NCBI GenBank assembly: GCA_003586115.2 | Contig: QVOM02000103.1 | Span: 10,249,946-10,313,945 of the forward strand | Reading direction: 5' to 3' | Length of the DNA stretch: 64,000 bases | From: Salvator merianae | Taxonomy: Eukaryota; Chordata; Lepidosauria; Squamata; Teiidae | Shown: piece after piece, positions 1 to 11,222 of the stretch | Layout of the letters: each line of letters starts with the position of its first letter | Position numbering within the stretch: position 1 is the stretch's first letter | Notes under the pieces: model-generated | Databases searched by the model: none | Seen by the model: the letters and a program-made list of their open reading frames with translations, nothing else | What the model was told of the DNA's origin: nothing | Position numbers and translations under genes: made by a program

Positions 1-955
1 CTTTGCATCCTATTAGGAAAAATTGATTGACACTTCCTCCCCCCTGCCCCCGAGAACCATCGTTTCCTGAACAGCTTAGCAGTAAAAGAAGCAGCAGCTA
101 GACCTCTTACAGACTTTGAATAATTTGAGAAAACTCCAGTTCTCTTGAAAGAAACTCGTTCACAAATCTACAACTTCTGATAGATCGCAAAACTCAAACT
201 AAGCAGTTTTAAGCAATGCTGGGAAGCTGATTTAGGATGCTCCCTACCAATAGCAGAGTGGTCATCAGTTTGGATACCTGAGAATTCATATTTCATCTTG
301 ACTAAGATAAGGGGAATGTAGATGTTACAGAAACCTTGTATGGCCAATCTACATTGTAAAGACTCTGCCAAGTATTAGGTATTTATTTCCACATGTGATA
401 GGAATATATACCAACTAAAGCTTGTTGGGACAAAGTTCATACAAAACCATCTTAACAATCAGGGAACAGTAACTTCACCCCAGGAATGAACTTACTTTTG
501 TAAATATTTAGTATCAAATATAATAGACTTACTTCATTCAAACGCCTACTGACTATATTATCTATAGCAAAATTGTGCCAAGCCTCTAAAGGAAAACATG
601 TTATTTATGGAACCTAGCAGCTGCAGTAATAATAATAATAACAACAACAACAACATAGCTGAAAAGGATGAAGGATAAAGACACTGAATCAACAAAACAA
701 CAACCCTGAATTGAACATACAACTATGGCAGAAGTATTAATACAGTTGCCTTCTGAAGAAGTCTTGACAATATAGAACAATTGAGAATGGATCTTTCCAG
801 CTAATTGAGACATTTTACAGATGATATGCAGAATATGAGACACACCTTTATTACTTCTGTTTAAAATCCCACAAGAGAAAAAAGCAGCAGTAACTTAACT
901 ATGAAGCTGTATCGATATCTGAAAAATCCCTTGAACTAGCTAATCAGACAGGCAG
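1..955. other. No gene seen; AT-rich unique-looking DNA
   Basis: The stretch is AT-rich, with stops in all frames. The only structure I can point to is the short trinucleotide run at 627-654. No LINE, SINE or TIR signature is visible, so it could be intergenic or intronic. Confidence 0.5.
627..654. repeat. (AAT)n/(AAC)n microsatellite
   Basis: About four AAT units are followed by about five AAC units. This is a compound trinucleotide microsatellite, probably a decayed A-rich tail. Confidence 0.85.
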
Positions 956-957
956 AG

Positions 958-1092
958 AGTTGAGAACAAGTGAAGGTTTTGCCTTCATCTTCAGCTTGAG
1001 AATGCCTGGAACAATTGGTGGGCCACTGCGTGAGACAGGATCCTGGATTAGATGAGCCATGGCCTGATCCAGCAGGTCTCCTTAAGTTCTTA
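958..1092 (+). mobile_element. CR1 LINE 3' tail fragment
   Basis: The string GAGACAGGATCCTGGATTAG, then a degenerate GATCCAGCAGG-type motif and a final TTAAGTTCTTATA, match the 3' untranslated tail of squamate CR1 elements. In that tail a 'tgctggactagatgggcc' block precedes 'cagcagggctcttcttatgttctta'. Only the tail is present and nothing is coding. Related tails lie at 37705, 57110 and 63795. Confidence 0.7.
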
Positions 1093-1195
1093 TATATGAA
1101 ATATATTTATTCTTGCTTTATCCCCTTTAAGCCTCTTAGTTTGTCTTGTGCAATGCTTAATTGCAAACATTTTAAATGTTGAAAAACTTAGGAAG

Positions 1196-2296
1196 AAGAA
1201 AAAGAAGAGGTGAAGGAGGAGGAGGAGGAGGTGATAGACCTTATTGACAAATTAAACATCAACAAATCTTCAGGTCCAGATGGCATCTACCCAAGAGTTA
1301 TTAAAATGTTCAGAGTTGAGATTACAGACCTCCTATAAAAAATAAACTGTTGCTGTGCTCACCTTCAGTTAAAAAGAACTGGAAGATGGCCTCCATTTAA
1401 CAGTGGAGGAAACTGTTATTAAAGAAAAAAATACTGAACATGGCTTCCACTCCCCTCTTTCAGGCACTGTAATTGTTTTTAATGTGTTCATTTTATACTT
1501 TTTCAAGGTTGCAACCTGCCCTGAGATCTTTGGGTATAGTGGGATAAAAATGAAAATAAATAAATAAAATTATATATCTTGTTTAATTGTAAGCAACATT
1601 ATATCTGCAAGAAACTGTCCTGCCTAACTGTAAATACATGGATAAGGGTGGTCTAGTAGACACATGTTTGGAGGTTTGATAAAATCCCTTGTTATGAATA
1701 AGGAACAGAAAGCAGAGAGCAGAAGGAAGTTGACATTTCTGGCAAAAATCTGTACTTGTATTGGTGCTTTTAACATATTCATAAATAATCTGGAGTCAGG
1801 AGCAAGCAGAGAAATAGCCAGTTATGCCAATGACACCAAACTGTGAGCAGTGGTAAAAACATAGAACTTCTGTAAAGAGCTCCTAAAGGATCTTTGCACC
1901 TTGGGAGATTGGGGATCAAACGGATACTGTTCAGTGTGAGCAAGTGTAACATGATGTACATATAACACCTGAGCTGGCTGCAATGGACCAGGAAAATGAT
2001 GTTGGTATAATACTGTATTAGATAGTTCAATAATTCAAGGAAAGTGTCAATTTCAGGTACAAGAAATATAAAGTTAAAGGAAAGACTAATAATATGTTAG
2101 GGATAATAAGAAATGCAGTTTAAAATAAAACTGCCAATGTAACATTAAAACATCTCAATACTATGAACAGTTTTGGTTGGCTTATCTCAAAAAGGTAACA
2201 AATAGAAAACATTTGAAAGAAAGCAGTTAAAGTGATCACAGGCCTAGAGGGGCTTTTCTATGAGGAAAGTGGGCGGCATGTTTTGCTTTTTAAGAC
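1196..2296 (+). mobile_element. CR1 LINE reverse transcriptase remnant (broken)
   Basis: Two pieces of the CR1 reverse transcriptase are readable on the plus strand. The first, near 1243-1305, encodes NKSSGPDGIYPRVIK, the upstream 'S.GPDG..P.VLK' block. The second, 1664-1846, encodes FNIFINNLESG and ASYANDTKL, the catalytic F(A/V)DDT block with the first Asp changed to Asn. Downstream codons continue the CR1 thumb region (a 'W...FSVSKCN' block near 1905-1955 and 'NSFGWLISK' near 2167). Many stops and frameshifts are present, so it is dead. An L2-like tail sits between the two pieces, and another insertion ends it at about 2296. Confidence 0.8.
1465..1571 (+). mobile_element. L2-like LINE 3' tail inside the CR1
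   Basis: The string CCTGCCCTGAGATCTTTGGG is followed by GGGATAAAAATGAAAATAAATAAATAAAA. This is the terminal structure of squamate L2-like LINEs: 'cctgagacctt.gggtatag.gcgg.ataaa' with a TAAA-repeat tail. Copies of the same tail lie at 11155-11222, 27885-27935 and 45460-45542. It lies between two halves of the same CR1, so it appears to be a later insertion. Confidence 0.7.
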
Positions 2297-2668
2297 CCTT
2301 CTGTCCTGCACAGGGCTATCCCACACTACAGTGAGCTGGAACAGAAAACCTGCCCCAAGGTAGGACAGATGGCCACTGGACTACCTCTAGTGCTGTCCAC
2401 ATTGCAAAGTGCCCATCCTATCCCAATTCTGGAGGCTAGGAACAAACATTTCTGACCTTTAAAGTTGCCTGCTGGGGCTTTTTCAGCCAGCTGGTCCAGA
2501 ATATAATGGGAGCACACTTGTAGACTGTTTATTGACCATTTTGGTTTGTATCCTGCTCCAAGGCCTCATCCTGTGTAGACAAACCAGGCTACCTGGTGGG
2601 GATGGCCTCCCAATAAACTGGTCCATAGTACAGACAAAGCATTCTATGGGCCCCACTGGAACAGTGAG
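2297..2668. mobile_element. Unclassified insertion splitting the CR1
   Basis: CR1 reading stops at 'ctatgaggaaagtggg...ctttttaag' and resumes near 2669 with 'gagaggggacaagttagagg', the next expected CR1 block. The intervening DNA of about 370 bp is more GC-rich and shows no LINE signature. I infer a short non-autonomous element. I could not find convincing target-site duplications or terminal repeats. Confidence 0.4.
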
Positions 2669-3090
2669 TGAGAGGGGACAAGTTAGAGGTGCATATAATT
2701 ATGCATGGTGGAGCAGAGTAAATAAGAAATTCTTGTCCATTTTTCTAAATGATAAAACCAGGATTCACCACTGAACCTGTATCTTAAAAGAATAAGGATA
2801 GGCAAAAGGAAATGTTTCTTCATACAATGCATAGTTAAACCATGGATTTTAATAACACAAGATGTGTTATTGAACACTAGCTTAAACTGCTTCTAAAAAC
2901 ATTTGGACAAATTCATGAAAATGGGGCTGATAGTGGTTATGTGACTACCTCTGGCATAGGAGATGGTGTGCTTCTTCTAAAGACCAGCTGCTATTCTGGG
3001 CAACTGTTTGGCCACACTAAGAATAGGATGCTACACTAGATTGGATCAGCAGCCAATCCAGTGAGGGACTTCTTATGTTCTCATTTTCCA
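2669..3090 (+). mobile_element. CR1 LINE ORF2 C-terminus and 3' tail
   Basis: The DNA follows the usual CR1 3' end: a block related to 'GD.IEVYNYA', then 'atttggacaaattcatgaaaa', 'ggctgatagtggttatgtgactac', a 'cactagattggatcagcagcc' block and a terminal 'cttcttatgttctca'. It continues the element that starts at 1196, after an interruption of about 370 bp. It is non-functional. Confidence 0.75.
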
Positions 3091-3740
3091 TAGCCACTTA
3101 AAATCAAAGGCATGTCTTTTAGAAATTTCTGAGGGACAGTTGCCATTTGAAAAGCAGTAATTACAGCTTTGAAACTGCCAAGTTTGTCTAATAGTCACAA
3201 TATACAACTATTTATTTTTACAAATCAGTGAAACTAAATTTTATAGTAGACAATAGTAATACAATACTTTTATAGTAGACTATTTTAATAATTACCTTCA
3301 TATTATCTGTTTTTATTCAAGTTTGGTTCCTAAGTAGTATGATCAAAAATATAATTAACCAACAGGACTTCCTCAGAAATTCATTGCAACCTTATGTTAT
3401 CAAAAAATTATCTTCTAAAGGGGAGCCCTTCAGGTATGGCAAGCTGCTGGAGGGAGGAAATGTCTCAAAGTAGCTTTACCAGCAAGGCAAAGGAATTTAG
3501 AAAAAAAGATGAGTAAGCCAGGAAAACCAGGTTTCAGGGAATGAAAGTTTTGAGTGTGAAAGTTTTAGCCTGTAACAAGTCAACCTTTCCTCATTAGATA
3601 GTTTCCTGAAATCTGTTCAGATTTCATCTCGAGCATTGTGAATGGCCTAATCTTTACTGTTAGAAAAACTTGTCCTTGTTTAATGGTTAATCAGATTGCC
3701 ACAGTTATAACGAAGAATTCAGGAAGTCAGATATTGTAAA
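3091..3740. other. No gene seen; AT-rich
   Basis: AT-rich DNA with dense stops. I see no repeat signature that I could name. Confidence 0.45.
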
Positions 3741-4350
3741 TGCATAGCTGTTATATTTGTCTGTGCACAGTTAGAAGGCATACTGCATGTTTCTCATCCT
3801 CCCTGCCTGCCATCCCCAAAACGCTGCTATATGCCAGTGGCCAGGGCTTTCCTCCAGTTCTGGAAAAAGGGGGGCAGAAGATGGAGCTGGACTGGCAACC
3901 ATATGACAAAGCTGCCATTTGGCTATGCTGCAATTTCCCATCCAAACAGCTGGCATGTCCTTGGGTTTTTCAGCTGAAGCAAGGCACACTGGGCCAGATT
4001 ACCACAGCCACTGCTCTTTCCTGTCACACTGGACTGGGGCTCTACAGCAGCCCAGTGTCAGCCTTGAGTGGTGTGAGACTGGAAGGAAGGCAGTATGGAG
4101 ACAGATGCCCCAACCCTTCTTCAAAGGGAACATGGGCAAGCTGCCAGCTCCTTCAATGGCAGGGACAGCCTTAGCCTGGGGCCAATGAACTGCAGCAGCA
4201 CCAATTTCTCTTCTGGTGGGGAACAAGAGGTCAGGTGGACCTGATGGCCTTCTTGCTGCCCTCCCAACACTCCCTCAAACCTGGGGGCACTTGGCTTGCT
4301 CTCCAGAAGCTACTCCAACTCCTATCCAAGCACTCTGCTAACAGGGGTGC
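3740..4350. other. Open, GC-richer stretch with overlapping ORFs, unidentified
   Basis: Base composition shifts toward GC and stops become rare on both strands. The longest plus-strand frame (3740-4174) encodes 144 residues beginning MHSCYICLCTVRRH, and frames 3919-4188 (+) and 4231-4533 (-) overlap it. I recognise no domain. No frame has a convincing start context or splice sites, and the minus frame runs straight through the SINE at 4357. It may be an old TIR element or unconstrained GC-rich DNA, so I do not call a gene. Confidence 0.3.
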
Positions 4351-4356
4351 CTTAGC

Positions 4357-4485
4357 AGCGAGGAGTGGCAGTAGTTCAGTGGCAGAACACCTGCTTTGTA
4401 CGCAGAAGGTTCCAGGTTCAATCTGCAGCATCTTCCTAGGAAAAGGAAAGGGCAAACAGAGACAGCAGGTAACCCTGATATAGCA
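4357..4485 (+). mobile_element. tRNA-derived SINE (squamate type)
   Basis: An RNA polymerase III internal promoter is visible. An A box (TAGTTCAGTGG, 4372-4382) is followed about 33 bp later by a B box (GGTTCAATCTG, 4415-4425), with 'cagaacacctgctttgtacgcagaagg' between them as in tRNA-derived SINE heads. The body after the B box is degenerate. It is not a tRNA gene: there is no acceptor-stem pairing or clean anticodon arm, and the tRNA-like head is fused to a non-tRNA body. Confidence 0.75.
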
Positions 4486-5055
4486 GGGCAGAGGGACACT
4501 GGCAGAACTCATATGTTCTCTTTGATAACCCAAACCGTATTCAGATCCACAGCAAATAGGAGTGCAATCAATTGCATCATGCCCATTGACAATCTATTCC
4601 TCATTGTCCCACCACTTCTGGTTCACTAGCTATTGATCATGGCAAGCCTGAATCTTTGCCAAGAAAACTGTATAGAAATGTTTGTGTAGTCACCAGCTGA
4701 TCAGCTTCACTGGAAGGCCAGTACCATATACTAGCAGTTACTGCCCTGGATGAGACCATGAGTGAAAACCACCAACAGTATAAAGAGCCACCAATTACAT
4801 ACAGAGGAATGAAAAGGAGGTGAAGTGGCAGAATGTGATAAAAGAATAAGAGGAGCTACCTCACTTTAGGTTGCACATGTGGATTTGTTTTGAATGCTTC
4901 TTGCACAAAATTCCCTGCAAACAAAATTAGTATAACAGGAGAAAAGGTTCCATGCAAGATCTCTGCAGTTCGTTTTCTGTGGTCAGAATTGTGATCACCC
5001 ACCAACAGTCTGAACTGACGATACAATGCATTCTACCACTTCATTCTGTAGGGAA
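4486..5055. other. No gene seen
   Basis: Mixed-composition DNA between the SINE and the CpG island. It has no recognisable domain or repeat. Confidence 0.45.
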
Positions 5056-5920
5056 ACAGCTGCAAAGCAAAGATGGATGGAACACGATGACACGCGCAGA
5101 GAGTTGTACGAGGCCACTGAAGGAAGTGACGTGGTTAAACAACGACGACAAGAGTTACAGGAGGGAGTGAGGCAAGGTTAGAGAGACAGCGCGGCAGGCA
5201 AGGCTGATAGCTGTAGCACTATTCACGGGCTCCACTATTCCATCGTTCCCCCCGTTATAAGAGGAGGGGAGGGGGCGGCGGAGACTGCTATATATTAGAG
5301 CGCCTGTTATGAACAACATTCCAGTTTTTTTATTACCAGAAAAATGAGGTCAGAGTGAGAAACCGCCGCCTCACGACCCGCATTGCAATTCAGTCTAACG
5401 CCCTTTTGTGAAACGAAAAGGCTCGTCCTCAACCAGCTGCTGCCGAAAAAGTACCTCGACGCCACCTTAAGAAAAACAGCAAGTCCAAGAGGCAGCGCGC
5501 AACTAGCTCCTCCCAGGCCCGTGTCGAAAGCAGCCAGGAACGTGTGTGGCTCGGAGGAAGGCAGACGCAGAGAGACGTGGGCCTGCCGTGACTTTGCCAA
5601 ATGGCTTTCTGGTAGCGCAGGCAGCGAGCGCTGCAGCCAGGAGAAGAATGAGGCGGGGGGGGGGGCTAGAGCGAGACCTTCTCGTGCTCCAGCCAACAAG
5701 TGGGGGGCTTTCTCTTTCCCTCTCCTCCTCACCGTGGGTGGGGTCAGGTGGGGCAGAAAAATGCGGAGAACTCACACCCACCCGAGGGGGCGGGGACTGT
5801 AAAAGCGGAAACTCTTCGCTCCTCCTTTTCCAGTCAGAGCGAGCGAGAAGCTGGGCGGTTCATTTCCTTTACAGCTGGTGTCTAAGGCGTTCGCGCACGT
5901 CGTCTCCAGGCGAATCAGGA
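5056..5920. promoter_or_regulatory. CpG island, candidate promoter
   Basis: CpG dinucleotides, rare in the surrounding AT-rich DNA, occur every few bases for about 850 bp. Promoter-like motifs are present: TGACGTGG at 5127-5134 (CRE/E-box like), GC boxes at 5271-5280 and about 5786-5795, and TATA-like ATATATTA near 5290. Unlike the CpG-rich elements at 27.0, 50.8 and 61.3 kb, it has no inverted termini and no tandem unit, which argues for a genuine island. Open frames run through it on both strands (5383-5802 plus, 5307-5732 minus), but none encodes a recognisable protein. The direction of transcription cannot be decided. It could be the 5' end of a gene extending outside the window, or a distal CpG element. 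Confidence 0.55.
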
Positions 5921-6689
5921 GTTCTGAAGTGCTACACTCTGGGGCAATCAGTTACGGTTCACTGATGGGTCTTGTCGCACATGGCAGTAAATGTTCATGT
6001 CACAAGCAGTTGATCCCCGTTTGTTCACACTTCGGATGGTCAAGCATCCGTTTACAGTACCTTTGGTGTAACCACTGAAACTATGAATAACTCGAAGTGT
6101 AGATGTGATGGCTGCACATGTGATGAACAGATGTGAGAAATAATCCTTAGGCTGTAATTCTAAAGTCACTTGTCTATAAAACTGAATTACCCTCTTCAGG
6201 AGCACAGAGTGCTGCTCTTAGCAGCTGACGGAGGGGTGGCAATCTGTTTTGTATTAGTCCCACAGGGAAGCTGACCTTAGCTAAAATACATCTGAAAAGC
6301 ATGCATCCTTCTTTGGAATTTCTTGACCTAACCACAGATGGAGGGAGATCGACTATAGCAAGGGTGCGGAAAAACACACTCTTTACACTGTAGTTACAGG
6401 CATCCTTTGGTATGAAGGGCAAAGGCCATTTTTATGTCTCAGTATTGCTATGTGGAGCCAAAATAAAGCAGAGACAAATGTCTTGTTTTTCCTTATGTAT
6501 AAGATTTATCAGTTCCCCCATACAAAGCAGAGTGAAATTCCCACAGCCCGAAACTGGGGATAAGAGCACTAAAAACCATGGCATTAACCATTCTGATCTT
6601 TGTGTTCAGTGAGATGTCACACTTCTCATTTTTTCTAAACCTTTCACTGCTGCTATTCCCAGTGTCAAGCTCTGGTGTATTTCCTGAGA
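5921..6689. other. No gene seen
   Basis: CpG density falls and AT-rich DNA returns. Short frames at 6174-6422 (-) and 6412-6612 (+) carry no recognisable motif. If the island is a plus-strand promoter, this would be first-intron sequence, but that is inference. Confidence 0.4.
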
Positions 6690-7580
6690 GCTAGACCCTT
6701 TATTATTAATCATGAGTCCCAGGAGACAAAAGTAATTAACTGCTTCCAGAGCTTCACCCTCTATTGATTGGTCCTGTTGTTATGATCTTTGTCTTCTTAA
6801 GATTTAGGCTTAAACCCATCTTCTCAATTCTCTTCTTTGTCTAATAAGGCCTTTTTTTAAAAAAAATCTCCCTTTTCTGTTAGCATCTGCATATCTGAGA
6901 TCGTTAATGTTTCTCCCACCAGTCTTAAAGTTGTGTTCATCTTCTTTCAGGTCAGCTTTTTGCATTATGTGATCTGCATACAAGATAAATAGATATGGTA
7001 ACAGTACAGACCCCTGTCATATTCCCTTACCAGCTGGAAACTAATCTGTCTCTCCATGCTGAGTTCTGACTGTTGCCTCTTGGCCAGTATAAATGCTGTA
7101 AAGTCCATCCAGTAATGTCCAAATGTATAGTCACCACCTGTGGTGATTGTAAATTGAAATCATTGTACTCACAGAAATCAATAAGCCATTATCTAGCCTC
7201 ATTCCTACTGCCTTCCTCTTTCAACCATTTTCCATCTTGGCATTCCAATCTCCAATCACCTACATCCTGCCTACAGATTGTATCTATTTCATTCTGGACC
7301 TAATCATAGAACGTATCAATTTCATTTTGTGTTCCATCCATCGTTAGGACATAAATCTGAATAATTGTTATAATCAAGGGCTGCCTCTGAAACCTAACTG
7401 TAATTGCTTGGTCATTCACTACATCATAACCAGTCACAGTTCTGGCAGTTTTGTTCTTTACAAATGACAACACTGTTTCTCCTTAACCATTCATTTCCTG
7501 AGTTGTATACTGTATGTTTTTCTGTTTGGAAATGTCCAATGCCTTGTCCACTTTGTAATGAAAAAGACATAATATTGTAT
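6690..7580 (-). mobile_element. BovB/RTE LINE remnant (endonuclease to RT region)
   Basis: Reading the minus strand gives, near 6880-7015, YLFILYADHIMQKADL and GGRNINDLRYAD. This is the RT block that in BovB reads '..P.LFNLYAE.IM...' followed by 'ARNI.NLRYADDT'. The second catalytic Asp is lost. Upstream (higher coordinates), degenerate pieces resemble the RTE endonuclease, such as a 'GDWNAK'-like block near 7250 and 'WTFTAFILAKRQQ'-like codons near 7080. Stops and frameshifts are frequent, so it is a dead copy. BovB is typical of squamates and of some mammals that acquired it horizontally. Further fragments lie at 12537 and 63628. Confidence 0.75.
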
Positions 7581-8996
7581 AATATACCATACCACCCTAC
7601 AATATACAATACTATGGTACTTGAGTTGGATGCCTAGGATACCTACTGGGGAAAGAAAAACAGGAGCCATGAGTCTAATACTCCAACAAGAAGAAGGATG
7701 GAAAGAAAATAAGTTTATCCCTCCTCCCTACATACCCACTTTCTGCAAGTACAATGTGTCTCTGCAGGTAAATTAAGACTTCCTGCCCCAAGATTGTCCA
7801 GGTTTGTCCAGGGATCACTCCTTTTGTCCTTCTGCCAGCAAAACTGGAAACATCAGTGCACCCACATGTCTGGAGGAAGTCAGATGCAAATTTAGCAATT
7901 GCTTTGGCATCTTCTTCTCTAACAAAAATCTTTCTTCCCTTCCTTGGAAGTTACTATTTTGTCTAGTGATTGTTCAGGGTGTGTTTTGCACGTGGAACTC
8001 TTAGGTATGGCTCTGAAAGGATAGCCTGGGCAAAAGTGAGCAAAACTCAGAACCTTTCTTCTTACGCTCATGATCGTGGAGACAGTCACAGTGAAGTTGA
8101 GGAAGAACGTGAATGTGAAAAGGGTGTCCTATCTCCAGTCATAACCACCTTGAAGCCAGATCAGCACAGATCTCTGAGACAAACTGCAGTGCAAAGTGTA
8201 GAGCCTCCAGTGGCAGAAATCTATCTTGCTGTTGGTCTAGCTTTGATTTTTCAGGTGGATTTGCTTTCAAAATAGCAGTCTGACCTTAATCCCAACTATG
8301 TGAGAGATGGCGAGACTGAGTTTGGATAGGAAGTGCCTTCTATGTGAAAACCTGAGGTCAATACAAACTATTTAGTGAAACATGCATCTCCTCAGATGGA
8401 CCCTGCAACCAAGGAAGACAACTGTGATTGAGTATGTGAATATTTTGGAGCTCTCTTGAGAACGTAGAGAGAGAAAAAGGTTGCAAATGTTACTGAAGCT
8501 CTACAGACTGAAAATGTAGGATGAATGAAACCAAGTCTGGGTGAAAGGAAGAACTGGAATGTTGTATCCTGGGAGGAACTCCAGGAAGGAGTCAGGAAAA
8601 CCTGCTTGGAAAATGTTAGATCAGCATTTTCTTTTGTGAAACTGTTTCCCCCATTGAAGCTCCTTCCAAAGCTCCTAAATAAATGTGTGTACCAGTGTTG
8701 GGGTGAAGGGAAAGTCCTTGGAGAGGGAAAGGAGAATCCCAATCTTCAGTCACACATTTCTGAAGGCTTGAACCAAACTGTGCTTAACAGTGATTGAGGA
8801 AAAATATTTTTTCCAAATTTGTTGATTAAGGGAATGGGAAAGTTCTTGGGCTTGGTGTTCTCCTTGAAGCCTATTTAAGGGGGAAAGGCATCACTTCCCC
8901 TGCAAAGACTTTCTCGCAGTCAGGTGCACTGCTGCTAGTCAGCAACTCAGGACATTATCCAAGACTGGAGCAGCAGCCCCCAGCTTGCTAGTCATC
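7581..8996. other. No gene identified
   Basis: A 101-codon plus frame at 7970-8275 (containing YAHDRGDSHSEVEEERECEK) and a 116-codon minus frame at 8392-8742 are open. Neither resembles a family I know, and neither has supporting start or splice context. No repeat signature was recognised. The acidic stretch in the first frame makes it the least implausible coding candidate here, but the evidence is weak. Confidence 0.3.
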
Positions 8997-8997
8997 A

Positions 8998-9385
8998 AGT
9001 ACACTATTTATTTATTGGGTTTATATATTGCAGGTTTTTTTAAAAACTACACAGTTTATAAGAGAATAAAACAATAAAATCAGACACTGAAAATAAATAC
9101 TAAGTAATAGTCACTATACTGAACAATGTCAAATGCATGGGTGAATACATTTTATCTCTATGGCAAAGATTTCTAGAGACTCTTTTCCTGGTCCTAGCTT
9201 CAGGTGCATGGACCGGGATTTAACGAACAAGCTGAATACACACAAGCTGATTTGGCAGGAGAGATATGTTAGGACAAATCTAGGAGTTGAACCATATAGA
9301 TCAAAATCAACACTTTGAATTGAATCGGAAGCAAACAGGCAACTAATGAAGATATGGGAGCAATTGTGCACTAGTATGAGGACTA
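8998..9385 (-). mobile_element. L2-like LINE 3' fragment
   Basis: The DNA starts with TATTTATTTATTGGGTTTATATATT, the reverse complement of an L2-like 3' terminus. Further in, 'aactttgaattgaatcggaagcaaacaggcaactaatgaa' resembles the squamate block 'ttgaattgggcccggaaac.actggcagccagtg'. It is degenerate and without an open frame. Confidence 0.5.
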
Positions 9386-10440
9386 ATATATATGCATGCA
9401 TGAGTTCTCACTGCATCAACATAATTTCATCGGCACAAGCGCTTTCTTTTTTGCCAAAAGAATGTGTATAAAAAGGCTGCTGACTTGCGAGGAAGAAGAG
9501 CTATGGTCCAGCATATGTGAACAACTCAGATTACTGGGTAAAAGTGCAAAATATTGTGAACAGAAGGAGCTTAATTTTTTGCACTGTAAGCCAACGATAG
9601 CCAAACACCTGTATTCCTGTTATGGCCCCACTGGCAGGAAGCAGTGGGGATGCGAGTTGAGTGTCCAGGCCTCACAAAGCTCACTGGGACATTTATTTCA
9701 CAACTGAGCAGCATACCTTCTAAGGGAATACAGGTAAATCAAATGAGGTTCTGTTTCTGAGCCAGGAACTGGTCGTTTGATTCATTCTACTTTCCAGGGT
9801 TTTCTGGCAACTCCTGCTCAAGATCTTTCAAAAGCAAGAAGGCAATCAAGCAGGAGTTGAGCATATAAGTGCCAGATTGAGAAAGCAGCTGCCAGGAAAC
9901 GCTTGAAACAGTATGTGCCACAAGACTTGATCCTGGTTTGTTCCTTTCATTTATATTCTCGAGAGATTAAGGACTGTCCTGTTCTTGAACAAGCCTTCAG
10001 CCTCTGTGGATTTCAGCAGGATACTGTTTACAGAGACTTCATATGTATCTACCATTTATCTATATCATGAATATTTACTAGAAATCACAAAATAGATAAG
10101 CTGGTTTAAACAGTCTTAGTTTAACGAATGAGGAAATATGACGTTAGCCTAAAAAATAGCAGAAAGCAATAACTGACTTCCTCCTACCCCATAGGGTGAC
10201 AGCTATTTTCAGGCATTTTCTAAATGCTTCATTCATGTATTTATACTCTGGTCTAGAATCCTCAGGTCTGTGTGGTTAAAAAATAATTAAAATAAAAATG
10301 TGTGTGTTTAAAATATTGCCTTATTCAGTAGGTCTTTCCTTCTCAGACGGTTTCCTTCAAGGAGAATGTCTCCATACAGCTTTTGGAAGCACATCCAGTT
10401 TAAAGCTTCATTAAGACCCAAGGTTAAGAGCAATCTGACA
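9386..10440. other. No gene identified
   Basis: A plus-strand frame at 9396-9707 encodes 103 residues including LLTCEEEELWSSICEQLRLL. I recognise no family. The rest is AT-rich with no visible repeat. Confidence 0.3.
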
Positions 10441-10664
10441 GGAGAACTCTGATGCCTGTTCACACCGGTTGGCCGAAGCTCTTTGCTGCTTTCTTCAGTG
10501 GGCCGATGGAAGGGGGGGGGTCCCCCTTGCACCTGCCTGTCAAGGAAAGTGGTCATGCTTCCATGCTGGCTGAGCTCTTTGCTCATTGGGCTGGCCCCAC
10601 TGCCTTTCTCAGCACATCAGAATGCACCCGCTGCTTTCTTTGGTGGGATGATGGAAAGGAGAGT

Positions 10665-10860
10665 CAGGCCCGTAGCCAGCTCCAAATATATGGGGGGGGG
10701 GTCGCCACAAATTTGGGGGTGAATGAGTAATATGTCACATTTTTTCTGTAACAATTCTACATTAGAGAGATAATTATATTGGTGGATTCAAAATGTTGAC
10801 GGGGTCAAAAAAAATTTGGGGGGCCTGGCCCCCCTCTTCACCCCCCCAGCTACGGGCCTG
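10665..10860. mobile_element. hAT-like non-autonomous element (196 bp)
   Basis: It begins CAGGCCCGTAGCCAGC and ends AGCTACGGGCCTG, imperfect inverse complements of each other. It is flanked by near-identical 8-bp sites, AGGAGAGT (10657-10664) and GGGAGAGT (10861-10868). An 8-bp duplication with a CAG...CTG terminus is the hAT superfamily pattern. The interior contains G and C homopolymer tracts and no coding capacity. Confidence 0.75.
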
Positions 10861-10970
10861 GGGAGAGTTACCCCTTGCATACACCTATCAAGGAAAGCAG
10901 CAGGCACATTTTCTGGCTGAGCTCCTCACTTGTGCTGGCCACGCTGTTTTCATCGGTGCACCAAAAGACA

Positions 10971-11222
10971 CCCCAGACTGTGGAACACTCTTCCCCCCTG
11001 AGGTGCGTCAAGCTTCTTCACTTGACATCTTTAGGAGAGCAATAGAGACGCACCTGTTTACCCTTGCCTTTGGCTAAAGGTACAGCTTTCCCTCCCTACT
11101 TTCAGGCTACTGTTTTATTGCTTGTCTTTTATGACTTCTTCTTCTTCTTGTTTTAATTGTTGTAACCTGTCCTGAGACCTTCGGGTATAGGGCAGGATAA
11201 AAATGCAAATAAATAAATAAAT
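10971..11222 (+). mobile_element. L2-like LINE 3' end
   Basis: The first part encodes DCGTLFPPEVRQASSLDIF and ends HLFTLAFG, the C-terminal pattern 'LWNSLP..lR...SL..FK..LKT.LF.LAF' of L2-type ORF2. It continues into the 3' untranslated region with CCTGTCCTGAGACCTTCGGG and a TAAA-repeat tail. It is 5'-truncated, as most LINE copies are. Confidence 0.8.

Noticed and set aside
4357..4485. Possible tRNA gene from A and B boxes
   Set aside because: No acceptor stem and no clean anticodon arm, and the head is fused to a SINE body. The boxes belong to a tRNA-derived SINE.
5307..5965. 140-codon ORFs within the CpG island as a first exon
   Set aside because: Open on both strands because of composition, with no recognisable protein and no clear donor splice site. 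Kept only as a candidate promoter region.
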